Shown: positions 25,547 to 34,924, counted from the stretch's first letter. The stretch is 64,000 nucleotides of DNA from SIG480 sp045546975 (GCA_045546975.1 JAZQDV010000007.1:124001-188000), one strand, 5' to 3'. The notes: generated from the letters alone by a model not told the origin. Program-made: numbers and translations.

Positions 25547-26200
25547 TTATTCACCGCGGAGCTTCTTTATATCATCATTTTTACCGATGACTATAAGAAC
25601 ATCTCCCTCTTTTATCGTATATTTTGCCGTCGGCGAAACATTGAGCTCTTCTGAATTCTTATCGCGCGCGGCAATTACGTTGATTCCATAAGTACTGCGG
25701 ATATTGAGTTCAAGGAGGCTTTTGCCTTCCCACTCAGGCAGGGAAACAATCTCAACGATGCTGTCCTCATCGGAAAGCTCGATATAGTCAAGTATATTTT
25801 TGGCTGAAAGCCTTTGCGCAATACGGTTTCCCATATCACGCTCGGGAAATACGATGACATCTGCGCCGATTCTTTCAAGCACTTTCCTGTGAAGCTCGCT
25901 CTGTGCCTTTGCGACAACTTTTTTAACGCCCATTTCCTTTAGCATGATGGTAACTAAAACGCTGTCCTCGATGTTGTTTGCTATTGCCACAACCGCAACG
26001 TCAAAGTTTCTCGCGCCGAGGGAAGCGAGGACGCTTTCTTCCTTTGCGTCGCCTATAACCGAGTGGGTTACGCGGTCTGCAACATGAGCGACTCTGTCTT
26101 CACTTTTATCAATTACCAAAACCTCGTGACCGAGATTTGAAAGCTCAAGTGCAACTGCGCTTCCAAACCTGCCCATACCTATTATAAGAAACGAATCCAT
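25547..26200 (-). CDS. ktrA: Potassium uptake regulatory subunit (KtrA/TrkA, RCK domains)
   Basis: 217 aa with an RCK-N Rossmann domain (FLIIGMGRFGSAVALELSNLGHEVLVID) that binds ATP/ADP or NAD(H), and an RCK-C domain (residues about 135-215). KtrA forms a cytoplasmic octameric ring that gates the KtrB pore. It follows ktrB by 11 nt, so a complete Ktr potassium uptake system is encoded. No c-di-AMP riboswitch of the ydaO type is visible in this unit. Confidence 0.96.
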   Translation of the reverse strand: MDSFLIIGMGRFGSAVALELSNLGHEVLVIDKSEDRVAHVADRVTHSVIGDAKEESVLASLGARNFDVAVVAIANNIEDSVLVTIMLKEMGVKKVVAKAQSELHRKVLERIGADVIVFPERDMGNRIAQRLSAKNILDYIELSDEDSIVEIVSLPEWEGKSLLELNIRSTYGINVIAARDKNSEELNVSPTAKYTIKEGDVLIVIGKNDDIKKLRGE

Positions 26201-26211
26201 AAAAGTCCCTC

Positions 26212-27570
26212 CTAGCCTATAATGGTTTTCCCCTCAGGATGACTTATCTTTGACTTTTTGCGTCCGATAAGGATTCCGAGGCTGAGGGTAAGAAGTCCTA
26301 CCCTTCCAAGATACATAAGAATTATGAGAACAATTTTTGAAATGGAATTAAGTCCTGCTGTTATGCCCATTGAAAGCCCTGTCGTTGAAAATGCCGACAC
26401 ACATTCAAACACCGCATCAAACATATCAACGCCAGCGGTCATCGAAACTATGACTGCGCCAACAAGAACAAGAAATACCGCGACTATCGTAACTGCGATG
26501 GATTTCATAATCGCATACACGCTTACTCTTCTGCCAAACGCTGTTACCTCTTCCCTCCCGCGCATTATTGAGAGCGCTGAGAGGCACAAAACTGCAAAGG
26601 TAACGGTCTTGATTCCACCTGCCGTTGAACCTGACGAGCCACCCACAAACATAATAAACATTGTAAGAAGCTTTGATGCCGAGGTCATCTCAGCCTGTGG
26701 CAAGGAATAAAATCCCATTGTTCTTGACGTTGAGGTCTGGAAGAAGGACGCAAGAAGCTTCCCGAAGAATGAAGTGTCTCCCATTGTCGCTGGGTTTTGA
26801 TATTCAAAAAGCGTGAACAGCGCAGTTCCGATTACAATAATTGCCGCTGTCGTGACGAGTACGAGCTTTGTATGTAGCCCACACGCACGAAAGCTCTTTT
26901 TCTCGCGCATATCCTCCCAAACGAAAAAGCCGAGACCTCCGAAAATTGAGAGTATGGCAAGGGTGAGAAGCACTATCGGGTCGCCTGCATATTCTGTAAG
27001 GCTCGTCCGCCCCAAAATATCAAAGCCTGCGTTACAAAACGCGGAAACGGCATGGAAAATTCCCTTGTATATACCTTTCCCGATTCCGTACTGCGGTATA
27101 AACCTGATTGAAAGAAGCATTGCGCCAAGGATTTCAAAAGCAAAGGTTCTTCTAAAAATGTTTCTTGCAAGTCTTACTATTCCCGAAATCTCATCTACCG
27201 AGAAGGTCTGAATCATTATGATTCTCTCGCGAAGAGAAATCCTGCGCTTTATGGCAATGGAAAAGATAGTTGCAAAAACCATAAATCCAAGTCCGCCACA
27301 CTGTATGAGTGCTAAAATTGTAATCTCTCCGAATGCCGACCAGTACGAGAGCGTATCAACGACAGAAAGGCCCGTTATACAGGTTGCACTTGTTGAGGTA
27401 AAGAGTGCCGTTATAAAATCCGCACTTTTGCCATCAGTGGTTGCGGCAGGAAGCATCAAAAGAAACGTTCCTGCAAGAATTATCAAAAGAAACGCGCCGA
27501 GAATCAGCATCGTCGGGCTTATTCTTCTTTTAATCTCGGTTTTTATGCTGTTTTCGGAAAAAAGCCCCAT
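26212..27570 (-). CDS. ktrB: Potassium transporter subunit KtrB/TrkH
   Basis: 452 aa, a polytopic membrane protein with the four M1-P-M2 repeats of the Trk/Ktr family. Selectivity-filter-like segments include TSATCITGLSVVDT, VSAFCNAGFDIL, GGSSGSTAGGIKT and VSAFSTTGLSMG, with the key glycines present in each. The length matches KtrB. It pairs with ktrA directly downstream. A gene of unknown function ends 5 nt upstream and may belong to the same system. Confidence 0.97.
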   Translation of the reverse strand: MGLFSENSIKTEIKRRISPTMLILGAFLLIILAGTFLLMLPAATTDGKSADFITALFTSTSATCITGLSVVDTLSYWSAFGEITILALIQCGGLGFMVFATIFSIAIKRRISLRERIIMIQTFSVDEISGIVRLARNIFRRTFAFEILGAMLLSIRFIPQYGIGKGIYKGIFHAVSAFCNAGFDILGRTSLTEYAGDPIVLLTLAILSIFGGLGFFVWEDMREKKSFRACGLHTKLVLVTTAAIIVIGTALFTLFEYQNPATMGDTSFFGKLLASFFQTSTSRTMGFYSLPQAEMTSASKLLTMFIMFVGGSSGSTAGGIKTVTFAVLCLSALSIMRGREEVTAFGRRVSVYAIMKSIAVTIVAVFLVLVGAVIVSMTAGVDMFDAVFECVSAFSTTGLSMGITAGLNSISKIVLIILMYLGRVGLLTLSLGILIGRKKSKISHPEGKTIIG

Positions 27571-27575
27571 TCAAA

Positions 27576-28286
27576 TCACTCTCCGTATACTAAACCGTGA
27601 AGTGCCTTTCCTGCAAACTCATACTTCTGGGCTATGCGCTCTTTCTTCGTTCTGAAATCTCTTTTCACCTTTATGGCGGCATACAGTCCGTCGCTCGCCT
27701 CAAACTCAAACTGTTCCATTGAGGGAAGCGTGTCTACGCGGATGTAGTATTCGTTCTCGCTCTCGATTCCAAACTCAGAAAGTGGTTCAAATCCGCCTTT
27801 TTTTGCATACCACTCAGCGTATTTTTTGTCAAAGAAGAAGAGCAGTACATCGTCGTCTGCCATGCTGACGGTTATCTTCTGCATACTTGCTGCGCCGTAT
27901 TCATCAACGGCGTTTGCATTCTCTATTCCCGAAATGTTTGTCGTGCAGAGAAGCTGTCCTTCAGCTATAGGCTCTTTCCCTTCAGCAAAGTCCTCTGCAA
28001 TAAACATTTCAAGATAGTCAGACAGAGCATCTACCTCCTCATGCGCCATAAAAATATCTCCGCCGAGGATATAGTCTATGTCGTTGTCCTCCTGATTTAT
28101 TATATCGCTTATCAGGGTTGTCGCAAAAACTACAAGGAGTATTGTGATTACAGTCGGAACTGCGAGATGATACAAATATACATTTTTCAGCCAATAGCGG
28201 AGCTTTTCCGTAAAGGTTGCGCCCTCCATAAAGCTGCCCTTGCGGAATACCGCAAAAATTTCTCTGCTGTCCTTACTTTTTTTCAT
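27576..28286 (-). CDS. Single-span membrane protein of unknown function next to ktrB
   Basis: A 236-aa protein with one hydrophobic span at residues 38-61 (LAVPTVITILLVVFATTLISDII) after a basic N-terminus, so most of it should lie outside the membrane. The outer part is acidic and ends in a KVKRDFRTKKERIAQKYEFAGKALHG helix. No family is recognised. It is 5 nt upstream of ktrB and 10 nt downstream of the GH95 gene, with SD AAGGAG. Its position suggests a link to potassium uptake, but this is inferred only from adjacency. Confidence 0.78.
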   Translation of the reverse strand: MKKSKDSREIFAVFRKGSFMEGATFTEKLRYWLKNVYLYHLAVPTVITILLVVFATTLISDIINQEDNDIDYILGGDIFMAHEEVDALSDYLEMFIAEDFAEGKEPIAEGQLLCTTNISGIENANAVDEYGAASMQKITVSMADDDVLLFFFDKKYAEWYAKKGGFEPLSEFGIESENEYYIRVDTLPSMEQFEFEASDGLYAAIKVKRDFRTKKERIAQKYEFAGKALHGLVYGE

Positions 28287-28296
28287 TTGTTTCTCC

Positions 28297-30522
28297 TTAT
28301 TTCACGGGAACAAGCTTTACCTTCTCACCGTCTGCAAGTGTGAACTTAATCTTTGCACATGCATCTGCCACGATAATCTCGTCGCCACCGTCGCGCTTTA
28401 CACATACGTTTCCGCCAAACGGGTTTATCATAGAAACCTCGCGTGTTCTGTCCGCTTTGATTTCAACAGATTTTGCACCGCGGTCCCACTCAGCAGAAAT
28501 GGTAAGTCCACCCTGTGCACGGAGGTTGTTGAATGTGATTCTTTCATCGGCCCAGCTTTCCGGAATTGCGGAGAAGAGTCTTATATCCTCCTCATGGCTC
28601 TGCAAGAGCATTTCCTGAACCGCATCCGCCGCCTGAAGGTTTGCTTCAAGCGTGAACGGGCGGTAGTGCAATATCGTAATTCCAACGCCCTTATAGTCTC
28701 CGTTTAAGTGGAAGCCGTTAGGACTGCATATGTAATCATAGAATGTTTTAAGCTGGTATGCCGCCGCCTCGCCGTTCTCGATACGGGCATAAAGGGATGC
28801 AAACCAGGTAAATGAGAATCCGTTCCAAACTCCCGTTCCCATCTCCTCAAGCCAGCTTATGCTCTCCTCCATCAAGGTCTTTTCCTCTTCGCTTCTGTGG
28901 TACTGAAGAAGATTAAACGGATAAAGACCGACAAGGTGAGAATGGTGACGGTGAGAAAAACCAAGCGAAGTATTCTCCGAAACTCTGATTCCGTCACGTC
29001 CACCGCTCGGGATATCGAGAAGCTTTCCGTAAATATCCTTCCAATGCTGTGTGTCCTCGGGACATACCTTTAAGGACATTTCCTCAAGCGCAAGGTAAAG
29101 ACTGCGACAAAGTGAAATTTCGTATGTTGACATGGGGCTAAGCCATGCTTCGTGCTTTGACTCGTTATATTCGGGGGATACGGAAATCGGGAATATGAGT
29201 TTTCCGTCTCCGTACGGCTCAAACCATCTCTCCATAACAGCAGCTGTGCCTTTGAGGTAGGGGTATGCCCTCTCCTCTAAGAACTTTTCATCTCCGCTAT
29301 AGAGATAATAGTCATAGAACATAAGTGCCTGCCATATCTGGTTTCCGAGATTGTAGCACTGCGGATATCCGCCTACCGTCTGACCGTCAAGTGAGCTTGA
29401 GGTCGGCATAAAGTAACCGTCTGCATCATAAAAATCCCTGGCGTGACGCTTTGCTGCATCGCGCATATTCCACAGATGGTCTATCATTACCTTGCCCTCA
29501 TCCCAGTGGTTTGCGGCAAGATAGTGCTTATAGCAGAACTGTGTGTTTACGTTTGCTGCATACTCGCCCTTCCACGGCGGAAGTGTATCCTCGTCTGCCG
29601 ACCAGACGCCCTGAAGCGGCATGGGCGGATATCCCTCGCGTGAGCAGCAGGCAAGCATATAGTTTGCAAGGTACCATCCTGTTTCAAGCTGCTTGTCGGG
29701 AAGGTTTATGCTGCTGCGTGACCAGTATTTTTTCCACCATTCCTTATGCGTTTTGATGTTTGCCTCATAGCCCTCACGGAGCGCGTCCTTGACTCTCGCG
29801 ATCCCACGGTCAAGCCAGTCCTCGCACTCGGTTGAGCACGCGACGTAGTATACTGCTTCCATTCCGCCGGGAACGGACTTTGTTGCAGTAAGAAGTGCAA
29901 AGGTAAACTCGGTTGCAGTTTTCTGTAATGCGACGGAAACGCCGTCACGCACAAAGCACTCACCCTCGGGATATCCAAGACGGCGGCGTGACTCATCTCC
30001 GACCTCCTCACCGTCCTTCGGCGGTGTGAAGTCGTGATTTATTACGTTGAACTTCGGTGTGGCACCGAGAACTCTTACAAAACCTAGCTTGTTCTCTGCA
30101 TGGAGATATGAACGCAGAGCGGATTCCCTTCCGTTTACCGCAAGCTCAACGGAAGCCTCTGCCGCGAAAATATCCAGAGTGCTTTTTACCTTCTCCGCCT
30201 TTCCGCCAAAATCAAGCTCAAGACGGCCTGCAGGTATTTTTGTCGGGGTCGGGTGTATCCAACAGTCCATAAACGGCTTTATGTATGCGGGACGGTTGCC
30301 CTCGTGCACCCACTCAACTAACTGTTTGAAGGTGAAATTGTCTTCAAGCGTCTGCGGAGCGGGACGGCAGTCCCAAAGGTCGCCACGGTCAAGGCTTATC
30401 TTAAGCGGCTCACCGTCGCCCCAGACAAGGCCGCCCATGATACCGTTACCTATGGCAAGAGCCTCGTCCCACATTTTTATCGGCTTATTGAATATTAAAC
30501 ATCCGTTTTCTAAGGTTCTCAT
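28297..30522 (-). CDS. Glycoside hydrolase family 95-like (alpha-L-fucosidase-type)
   Basis: 741 aa without a signal peptide, so probably cytoplasmic. The N-terminal WDEALAIGNGIMGGLVWGD, the central NVNTQF, the PISVSPEYN segment, and the C-terminal motif ending EMLLQSHEEDIRLFSAIPESW follow the GH95 layout (N-terminal beta domain, (alpha/alpha)6 barrel). GH95 enzymes invert alpha-1,2-L-fucosides or related galactosides. The usual QIDGN segment, which carries a catalytic Asp, reads TLEAN here, so activity or substrate may differ. It lies between lysS and an unknown membrane gene with no sugar transporter or regulator, which is an odd context. Confidence 0.86.
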   Translation of the reverse strand: MRTLENGCLIFNKPIKMWDEALAIGNGIMGGLVWGDGEPLKISLDRGDLWDCRPAPQTLEDNFTFKQLVEWVHEGNRPAYIKPFMDCWIHPTPTKIPAGRLELDFGGKAEKVKSTLDIFAAEASVELAVNGRESALRSYLHAENKLGFVRVLGATPKFNVINHDFTPPKDGEEVGDESRRRLGYPEGECFVRDGVSVALQKTATEFTFALLTATKSVPGGMEAVYYVACSTECEDWLDRGIARVKDALREGYEANIKTHKEWWKKYWSRSSINLPDKQLETGWYLANYMLACCSREGYPPMPLQGVWSADEDTLPPWKGEYAANVNTQFCYKHYLAANHWDEGKVMIDHLWNMRDAAKRHARDFYDADGYFMPTSSSLDGQTVGGYPQCYNLGNQIWQALMFYDYYLYSGDEKFLEERAYPYLKGTAAVMERWFEPYGDGKLIFPISVSPEYNESKHEAWLSPMSTYEISLCRSLYLALEEMSLKVCPEDTQHWKDIYGKLLDIPSGGRDGIRVSENTSLGFSHRHHSHLVGLYPFNLLQYHRSEEEKTLMEESISWLEEMGTGVWNGFSFTWFASLYARIENGEAAAYQLKTFYDYICSPNGFHLNGDYKGVGITILHYRPFTLEANLQAADAVQEMLLQSHEEDIRLFSAIPESWADERITFNNLRAQGGLTISAEWDRGAKSVEIKADRTREVSMINPFGGNVCVKRDGGDEIIVADACAKIKFTLADGEKVKLVPVK

Positions 30523-30550
30523 TGTTGTTCCTCCGCTTTTGTGGGGTTTG

Positions 30551-32056
30551 TTATTTGTCTGAAACCGACTTCATTGTCGGGAAGAGTAAAACGTCGCGGA
30601 TTGCGGCGCTGTCGGTAAGGAGCATACACATACGGTCGATGCCGTAGCCGATACCACCTGTCGGAGGCATACCGATTTCAAGAGCATTGAGGAAGTCCTC
30701 ATCAGTTGTGTTTGCCTCTTCATTTCCCTTTGAAAGCTGTTCTTCCTGGTCGCGGAATCGCTCACGCTGGTCAATCGGGTCGTTAAGCTCGGAGTATGCG
30801 TTTGCCATCTCCCAACCGTTCATGAAGAACTCAAAACGCTCAACGTAGTTCGGGTCCTCAGGCTTTTTCTTCGTGAGCGGAGAAATCTCTATCGGGTGAT
30901 CCATAACAAATGTGGGCTGGATAAGGTGCTCTTCGACAAACTCCTCGAAGAAGAGGTTTAATATATCGCCCTTCTTATGCCTGTCCTCAAACTGAACGTG
31001 CTTTTCCTTTGCGATTGCACGTGCTTCTTCTGTTGTCTTGATCTCGTTAAAGTCAACACCTGAATATTTCTTTACAGCGTCAACCATTGTTATTCTCTCA
31101 AAAGGACGACCGAGATCCATCTCGACGCCGTTGTAAACTATCTTTGTTGTGCCGAGAACTTCTTTTGCTACATGGCGGTACATTTCCTCAGTGAGGTCCA
31201 TCATACCGTGGTAGTCTGTATACGCCTGATAGAGCTCCATAAGTGTGAACTCGGGGTTGTGGCGTGTGTCAAGGCCTTCGTTTCTGAAAACTCTGCCGAT
31301 TTCATAAACCTTTTCAAGCCCACCTACAATAAGGCGCTTGAGGTAAAGCTCAAGAGAAATGCGGAGTTTGAAGTCCTCATTAAGTGCGTTGAAATGTGTT
31401 TCAAACGGACGCGCTGCTGCACCGCCGGCATTCGAAACGAGCATGGGGGTCTCAACCTCCATGAAGCCCTTATCGTCAAGGAAGCGACGGATAGCACTTA
31501 TAATCTTTGAACGCTTGACAAAGGTATCCTTTGCCTCGGGGTTCATTATAAGGTCAACATATCTCTGACGGTAGCGGAGGTCTGTGTTTGTGAGACCGTG
31601 GAACTTCTCAGGAAGCGGCTTGAGTGACTTTGAGAGAAGTGTTACGCTTTCGCAGTGGATGGAAATCTCACCGCGACGTGTTCTGAATACCACACCCTCA
31701 GCGCCGATAATATCTCCGATATCAAACTTCTTGAACTTTGCAAAGCTCTCCTCTCCGATATCGTTTATGCGGACATAAAGCTGGATTTTGCCTTCAAGGT
31801 CCTGAAGGTCGCAGAAGAAAGCCTTACCCATATCGCGGCGGCTCATCATACGTCCTGCAAGACGAACCTTCTTGCCTTCCATTTCCTCAAAGTTCTCCGT
31901 TACATCCACAGAGTGATGAGTCTGGTCATATTTTACAACTTCAAACGGGTTGTCACCGTCCTCAACAAGCTTTGCAAGCTTTTCGCGGCGGATTTTTAGT
32001 ATTTCACTTAAATCCTCAACCTGTTCTTCCATTACTCTTGTTTCTTCCGTTGCCAT
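30551..32056 (-). CDS. lysS: Lysyl-tRNA synthetase, class II
   Basis: 501 aa. The ATG at 32056 is chosen because GGAGG lies 8 nt upstream; a TTG at 32083 inside the end of greA has no SD. An N-terminal OB anticodon-binding domain (RLAGRMMSRRDMGKAFFCDLQD) is followed by the class II catalytic core: motif 2 (YEIGRVFRNEGLDTRHNPEFTLMELY) and motif 3 (GIGYGIDRMCMLLTDS). It charges tRNA-Lys. The greA-lysS order is common in Firmicutes. No T-box is present. Confidence 0.98.
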   Translation of the reverse strand: MATEETRVMEEQVEDLSEILKIRREKLAKLVEDGDNPFEVVKYDQTHHSVDVTENFEEMEGKKVRLAGRMMSRRDMGKAFFCDLQDLEGKIQLYVRINDIGEESFAKFKKFDIGDIIGAEGVVFRTRRGEISIHCESVTLLSKSLKPLPEKFHGLTNTDLRYRQRYVDLIMNPEAKDTFVKRSKIISAIRRFLDDKGFMEVETPMLVSNAGGAAARPFETHFNALNEDFKLRISLELYLKRLIVGGLEKVYEIGRVFRNEGLDTRHNPEFTLMELYQAYTDYHGMMDLTEEMYRHVAKEVLGTTKIVYNGVEMDLGRPFERITMVDAVKKYSGVDFNEIKTTEEARAIAKEKHVQFEDRHKKGDILNLFFEEFVEEHLIQPTFVMDHPIEISPLTKKKPEDPNYVERFEFFMNGWEMANAYSELNDPIDQRERFRDQEEQLSKGNEEANTTDEDFLNALEIGMPPTGGIGYGIDRMCMLLTDSAAIRDVLLFPTMKSVSDK

Positions 32057-32072
32057 TTGTGTTTCCTCCGTT

Positions 32073-32543
32073 TTATTCGCCAATTTCTTCTATCTTGTAT
32101 TCGATTACACCGCACGGTGCCTCTACACCTACAATATCTCCGACATGGCTGCCCAAAAGTGCACGGCCAAACGGTGACTCGTCGGAGATTCTGCCCTTAT
32201 ACGGGTCTGCCTCCTGTGAGCCGACAATCCAGTACTCCTCTTCCGAGCCGTCGGAAATATCAGTTACCCTGACGTGTGAGCCTGTGCGTACCTCGTCATT
32301 ATCTGCAGAGTATTCGATAATCTCCGCGTTTGCAATGATGTTCTCAATTTCTGCTTTTCTTGAGAACAGCTTGCCTTGCTCGTTCTTTGCCTCGTCGTAT
32401 TCGCTGTTTTCGGAAAGATCGCCAAAAGAACGAGCCTCTTTGATGAGGTCTGCAACTTCCTTCTCTCTTACATTTTTGAGATACTCAAGTTCTTCACGAA
32501 GCTCCTCTAATCTTTCCTTGGTAATCTTGTAAGTTTTTGACAT
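32073..32543 (-). CDS. greA: Transcription elongation factor GreA
   Basis: 156 aa. The ATG at 32543 is chosen because GAGGAG lies 8 nt upstream and the protein then starts like other GreA proteins. The N-terminal coiled coil (LEELREELEYLKNVREKEVADLI) carries the acidic tip (FGDLSENSEYDEAKNEQ) that reaches the RNA polymerase active site to rescue arrested complexes by transcript cleavage. The C-terminal FKBP-like domain includes EEYWIVGSQEADP and ISDESPFGRALLG. It is the first gene of a long unit with a consensus promoter. Confidence 0.98.
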   Translation of the reverse strand: MSKTYKITKERLEELREELEYLKNVREKEVADLIKEARSFGDLSENSEYDEAKNEQGKLFSRKAEIENIIANAEIIEYSADNDEVRTGSHVRVTDISDGSEEEYWIVGSQEADPYKGRISDESPFGRALLGSHVGDIVGVEAPCGVIEYKIEEIGE

Positions 32544-32618
32544 TTCTGACACTCCTCTATTCCCTATCTTTTTTGTTTTTCTACTATATAAATGAATTTG
32601 CGTTTTTTCAATGTTCAT

Positions 32619-32647
32619 ATTATAGTGGTCACACGACTAAATGTCAA
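32619..32647 (-). promoter_or_regulatory. Consensus sigma-A promoter of the greA-lysS unit
   Basis: Minus-strand TTGACA (32647-32642), a 17-nt spacer and TATAAT (32624-32619). Both boxes are perfect consensus. It is about 75 nt before the greA ATG and probably drives the thirteen-gene unit down to 17363. Confidence 0.88.
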
Positions 32648-32673
32648 GTAAAAGGTTTATGAATTTTGAATTT

Positions 32674-33360
32674 TTATTTTATTAAACACGCAGTTTTTGT
32701 TTCATTTCTTCCAATTTTCCCGACGAGTTCCAGGACCGACAGAAGCACAAGCTTCAGATTTTCCGGAACAGGTCCCGAGATATCCTTTTCCATCTCTACG
32801 TAAAAATCGGATAGCCGAGCTCGCTTTTCCTCCCACAAAAACTCGACATCTCCCTCAAAAAGCTCTATTCTTACACAGTCTTTGACATCTCCACGCCTTA
32901 GCGGAGCACCTGTTTTTTGCAAAACAAGCTCTGAAGCGCGCTCAAACTCTTCTGTGTCCGAAAATACAAACCGACACTTTGCAAGAAGCTCACACGCAAT
33001 TTCCGACACAGCACGCGCCGAACCTCCGCCTATGAAAAAATTTTGCGGTGCACCGACCGATTTCGCAAAAGTGAGTGCAAGATCAGGTATTCTTGAAGAA
33101 AAAAACCGCCGCTCATCGGCAGGACTTTCCCCAAGCGTGCGAAAAGCCTCTGCGTATGGGCTGCCGTGAGGGATTCCGAAAATAGAAACACCGAGCTTTC
33201 TGCACTTTTTTATTTCCCGTCTTATTACACGCAATTTTGCCGTTTTCCCTCGCTTTACCGGAAGCGGCAGTACATATACCCCAACCTCCCGAAAGGTGAG
33301 AATATGCCTCGGTTTTTCAACTCTTTTTCCTTTACTCTCGTCAATCAAACACACACGCAA
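32674..33360 (-). CDS. Conserved-looking protein of unknown function
   Basis: A 228-aa soluble protein. The TTG start at 33360 is supported by AAGGTGG 7 nt upstream. The middle contains FFIGGGSARAVSEIACELL followed by RFVFSDTEEFERASELVLQKTG, which has the strand-turn-helix rhythm of a Rossmann-like nucleotide-binding fold, but no family is recognised. It is bounded upstream by the S41-protease terminator and has no terminator downstream, so its transcript could run into the greA promoter region. Codon use is like that of its neighbours. Confidence 0.72.
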   Translation of the reverse strand: MRVCLIDESKGKRVEKPRHILTFREVGVYVLPLPVKRGKTAKLRVIRREIKKCRKLGVSIFGIPHGSPYAEAFRTLGESPADERRFFSSRIPDLALTFAKSVGAPQNFFIGGGSARAVSEIACELLAKCRFVFSDTEEFERASELVLQKTGAPLRRGDVKDCVRIELFEGDVEFLWEEKRARLSDFYVEMEKDISGPVPENLKLVLLSVLELVGKIGRNETKTACLIK

Positions 33361-33414
33361 AACAACACCACCTTTTCTGTATTATGATATTAGTTTTGCT
33401 CCTATATATTACAA

Positions 33415-33450
33415 AATTTCGGACAGGTAAAGTTTTCCCTGTCCGAAATT
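33415..33450 (-). terminator. Terminator of the ftsEX-S41 protease unit
   Basis: Perfect 13-bp stem (33415-33427 / 33438-33450) with a T-run on the minus strand, about 20 nt after the protease stop codon. Confidence 0.85.
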
Positions 33451-33470
33451 CAAATTCACATAAAGCCTTT

Positions 33471-34868
33471 TTATTCTTCTGTTTGTGGTTTTACTGTCTC
33501 TGTGACCTTCTCTGCCACTTTTGAGATTACGCTATTTACGGCTTCCTTTACTGTTTTCTGAGTTCCTTCCTCAGCTGTTTCCTCAGTTGCCTCGTCAACC
33601 TCCGGTTCGGGCTCCTGCGCGGTCTCCGTGTCTACCGAGGTTTCGCTTTTTTCGCTATTTTCAAGCTCGGCTTTCTTCTCATTCACAGCCCTTATAGCTT
33701 CCTGGAGCTGTCTGTCCTCTTTTTCGCTCAGGAAATAGAAACGCTTTGCTTCGTCCTCTGTAAGCTCTACAACTCTGTCAGGAACGATTCCTCCCGTTTC
33801 CTCAAGACTTTTTCCGGATGCCGTGAAGTATTCACTTACGGAAAGGATAAGACCCGAGCCGTCCTTTAATCTTATATGGCTCTGAGCAACACCCTTGCCC
33901 GTTGTCGGAGTGCCGACCACTACCGCCTTTCCGCTTTCTTTCAGTGCGGCGGCAAAGAACTCTGCTGCGCTTATAGAATATTCATTCGTGAGCACCGCCA
34001 TTGGAAGATCCAGCTCGTTTTTATCTGATGTGTATACTATTTCTTTTCCCTTCTTGTCACGCTCGGTTATGACCGTTCCCTCAGGAAGAAGCGGGTCAAG
34101 CGCGTTCACAAGCACCGTGAGAATTCCGCCGGGGTTGTTTCTCACGTCAAAGATGATAGATGAAACATTTGCCTTCACAAGGTTTTCAAGCGTAGCCTTG
34201 AAGTCCTTATCTACATTTGCATCAAAGTTTGATATTTTTATATATCCGATGTTTCCGTCAAGTATCTTTGCACTGACTCCCTGAACATTGACCTCGCGTC
34301 TTGTGAGATTCAATACCATCGGATCTTCAAGCCCCTTGCGGGTGACCGTTATCGAAACCGTCGTACCTTCGGCACCTGTTATCTTTTTAACTGCAGCGTC
34401 GTAGCCGATTTTTGAAACCTCTTCGTTTCCGACCTTTACTATTCTGTCAAGAGGCTGCAATTTTGCTTCCTCGGCGGGAGAATTATCAAAAACCTCTAGA
34501 ATTACTATCTCACTCTTGTCATAGTCAAAGGACGCATTTATGCCGATACCGACGACCTTGTTTGCAACGGAGTTGGTTACGCTGGAAAACTGTTCTGCCG
34601 TAAGGTAGTAAGACCACTTATCCCCAAGCATCGCAACCATTCCGTAGAGAGCGCCGTCTGTGATATCCTTTTCATCGTAGTCACGCACAAAGTATTTGTC
34701 TATATAGCTTCTCACTTCAGTGATTTTTGCATACTCCTGCTCACGCTCGGCTATATTTGCAAGCTTTGCATTATATCCTCTCTCTGCCGCATAGATGGTT
34801 ATAGAAAACGTTAGCGTCGCCGTGAGCAGCATAAGCGCCACCGTGGTCATCAGATGCTTCTTTCTCAT
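33471..34868 (-). CDS. S41 carboxyl-terminal processing protease (CtpA-like)
   Basis: 465 aa. An N-terminal signal anchor (residues 6-27) is followed by a PDZ domain (about 95-180, with NSPAEEAKLQPLDRIVKVG) and the S41 domain. The catalytic Ser is in TNEYSISAAEFFAAAL and the Lys in GTPTTGKGVAQ. The last 65 residues are an acidic, Glu/Thr-rich low-complexity tail that is not part of the family core. It acts outside the membrane on protein C-termini. It is the last gene of the ftsE-ftsX-M23 hydrolase unit, a common Firmicutes arrangement, so a role in controlling cell wall hydrolases is likely. Confidence 0.95.
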   Translation of the reverse strand: MRKKHLMTTVALMLLTATLTFSITIYAAERGYNAKLANIAEREQEYAKITEVRSYIDKYFVRDYDEKDITDGALYGMVAMLGDKWSYYLTAEQFSSVTNSVANKVVGIGINASFDYDKSEIVILEVFDNSPAEEAKLQPLDRIVKVGNEEVSKIGYDAAVKKITGAEGTTVSITVTRKGLEDPMVLNLTRREVNVQGVSAKILDGNIGYIKISNFDANVDKDFKATLENLVKANVSSIIFDVRNNPGGILTVLVNALDPLLPEGTVITERDKKGKEIVYTSDKNELDLPMAVLTNEYSISAAEFFAAALKESGKAVVVGTPTTGKGVAQSHIRLKDGSGLILSVSEYFTASGKSLEETGGIVPDRVVELTEDEAKRFYFLSEKEDRQLQEAIRAVNEKKAELENSEKSETSVDTETAQEPEPEVDEATEETAEEGTQKTVKEAVNSVISKVAEKVTETVKPQTEE

Positions 34869-34924
34869 TTTGTCCTCCTGAAATAAGCTTCAGGCGGGAG
34901 GTTTCTCCCGCCGCATTTTGCTAT

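Noticed and set aside
31738..32532. Plus-strand ORF of 264 codons opposite lysS and greA
   Set aside because: It spans two conserved genes and the gap between them on the other strand, with low-complexity Ser/Leu/Pro content.
28297..32543. T-box leader for lysS
   Set aside because: lysS follows greA by 16 nt, and no T-box core sequence or long leader is present.
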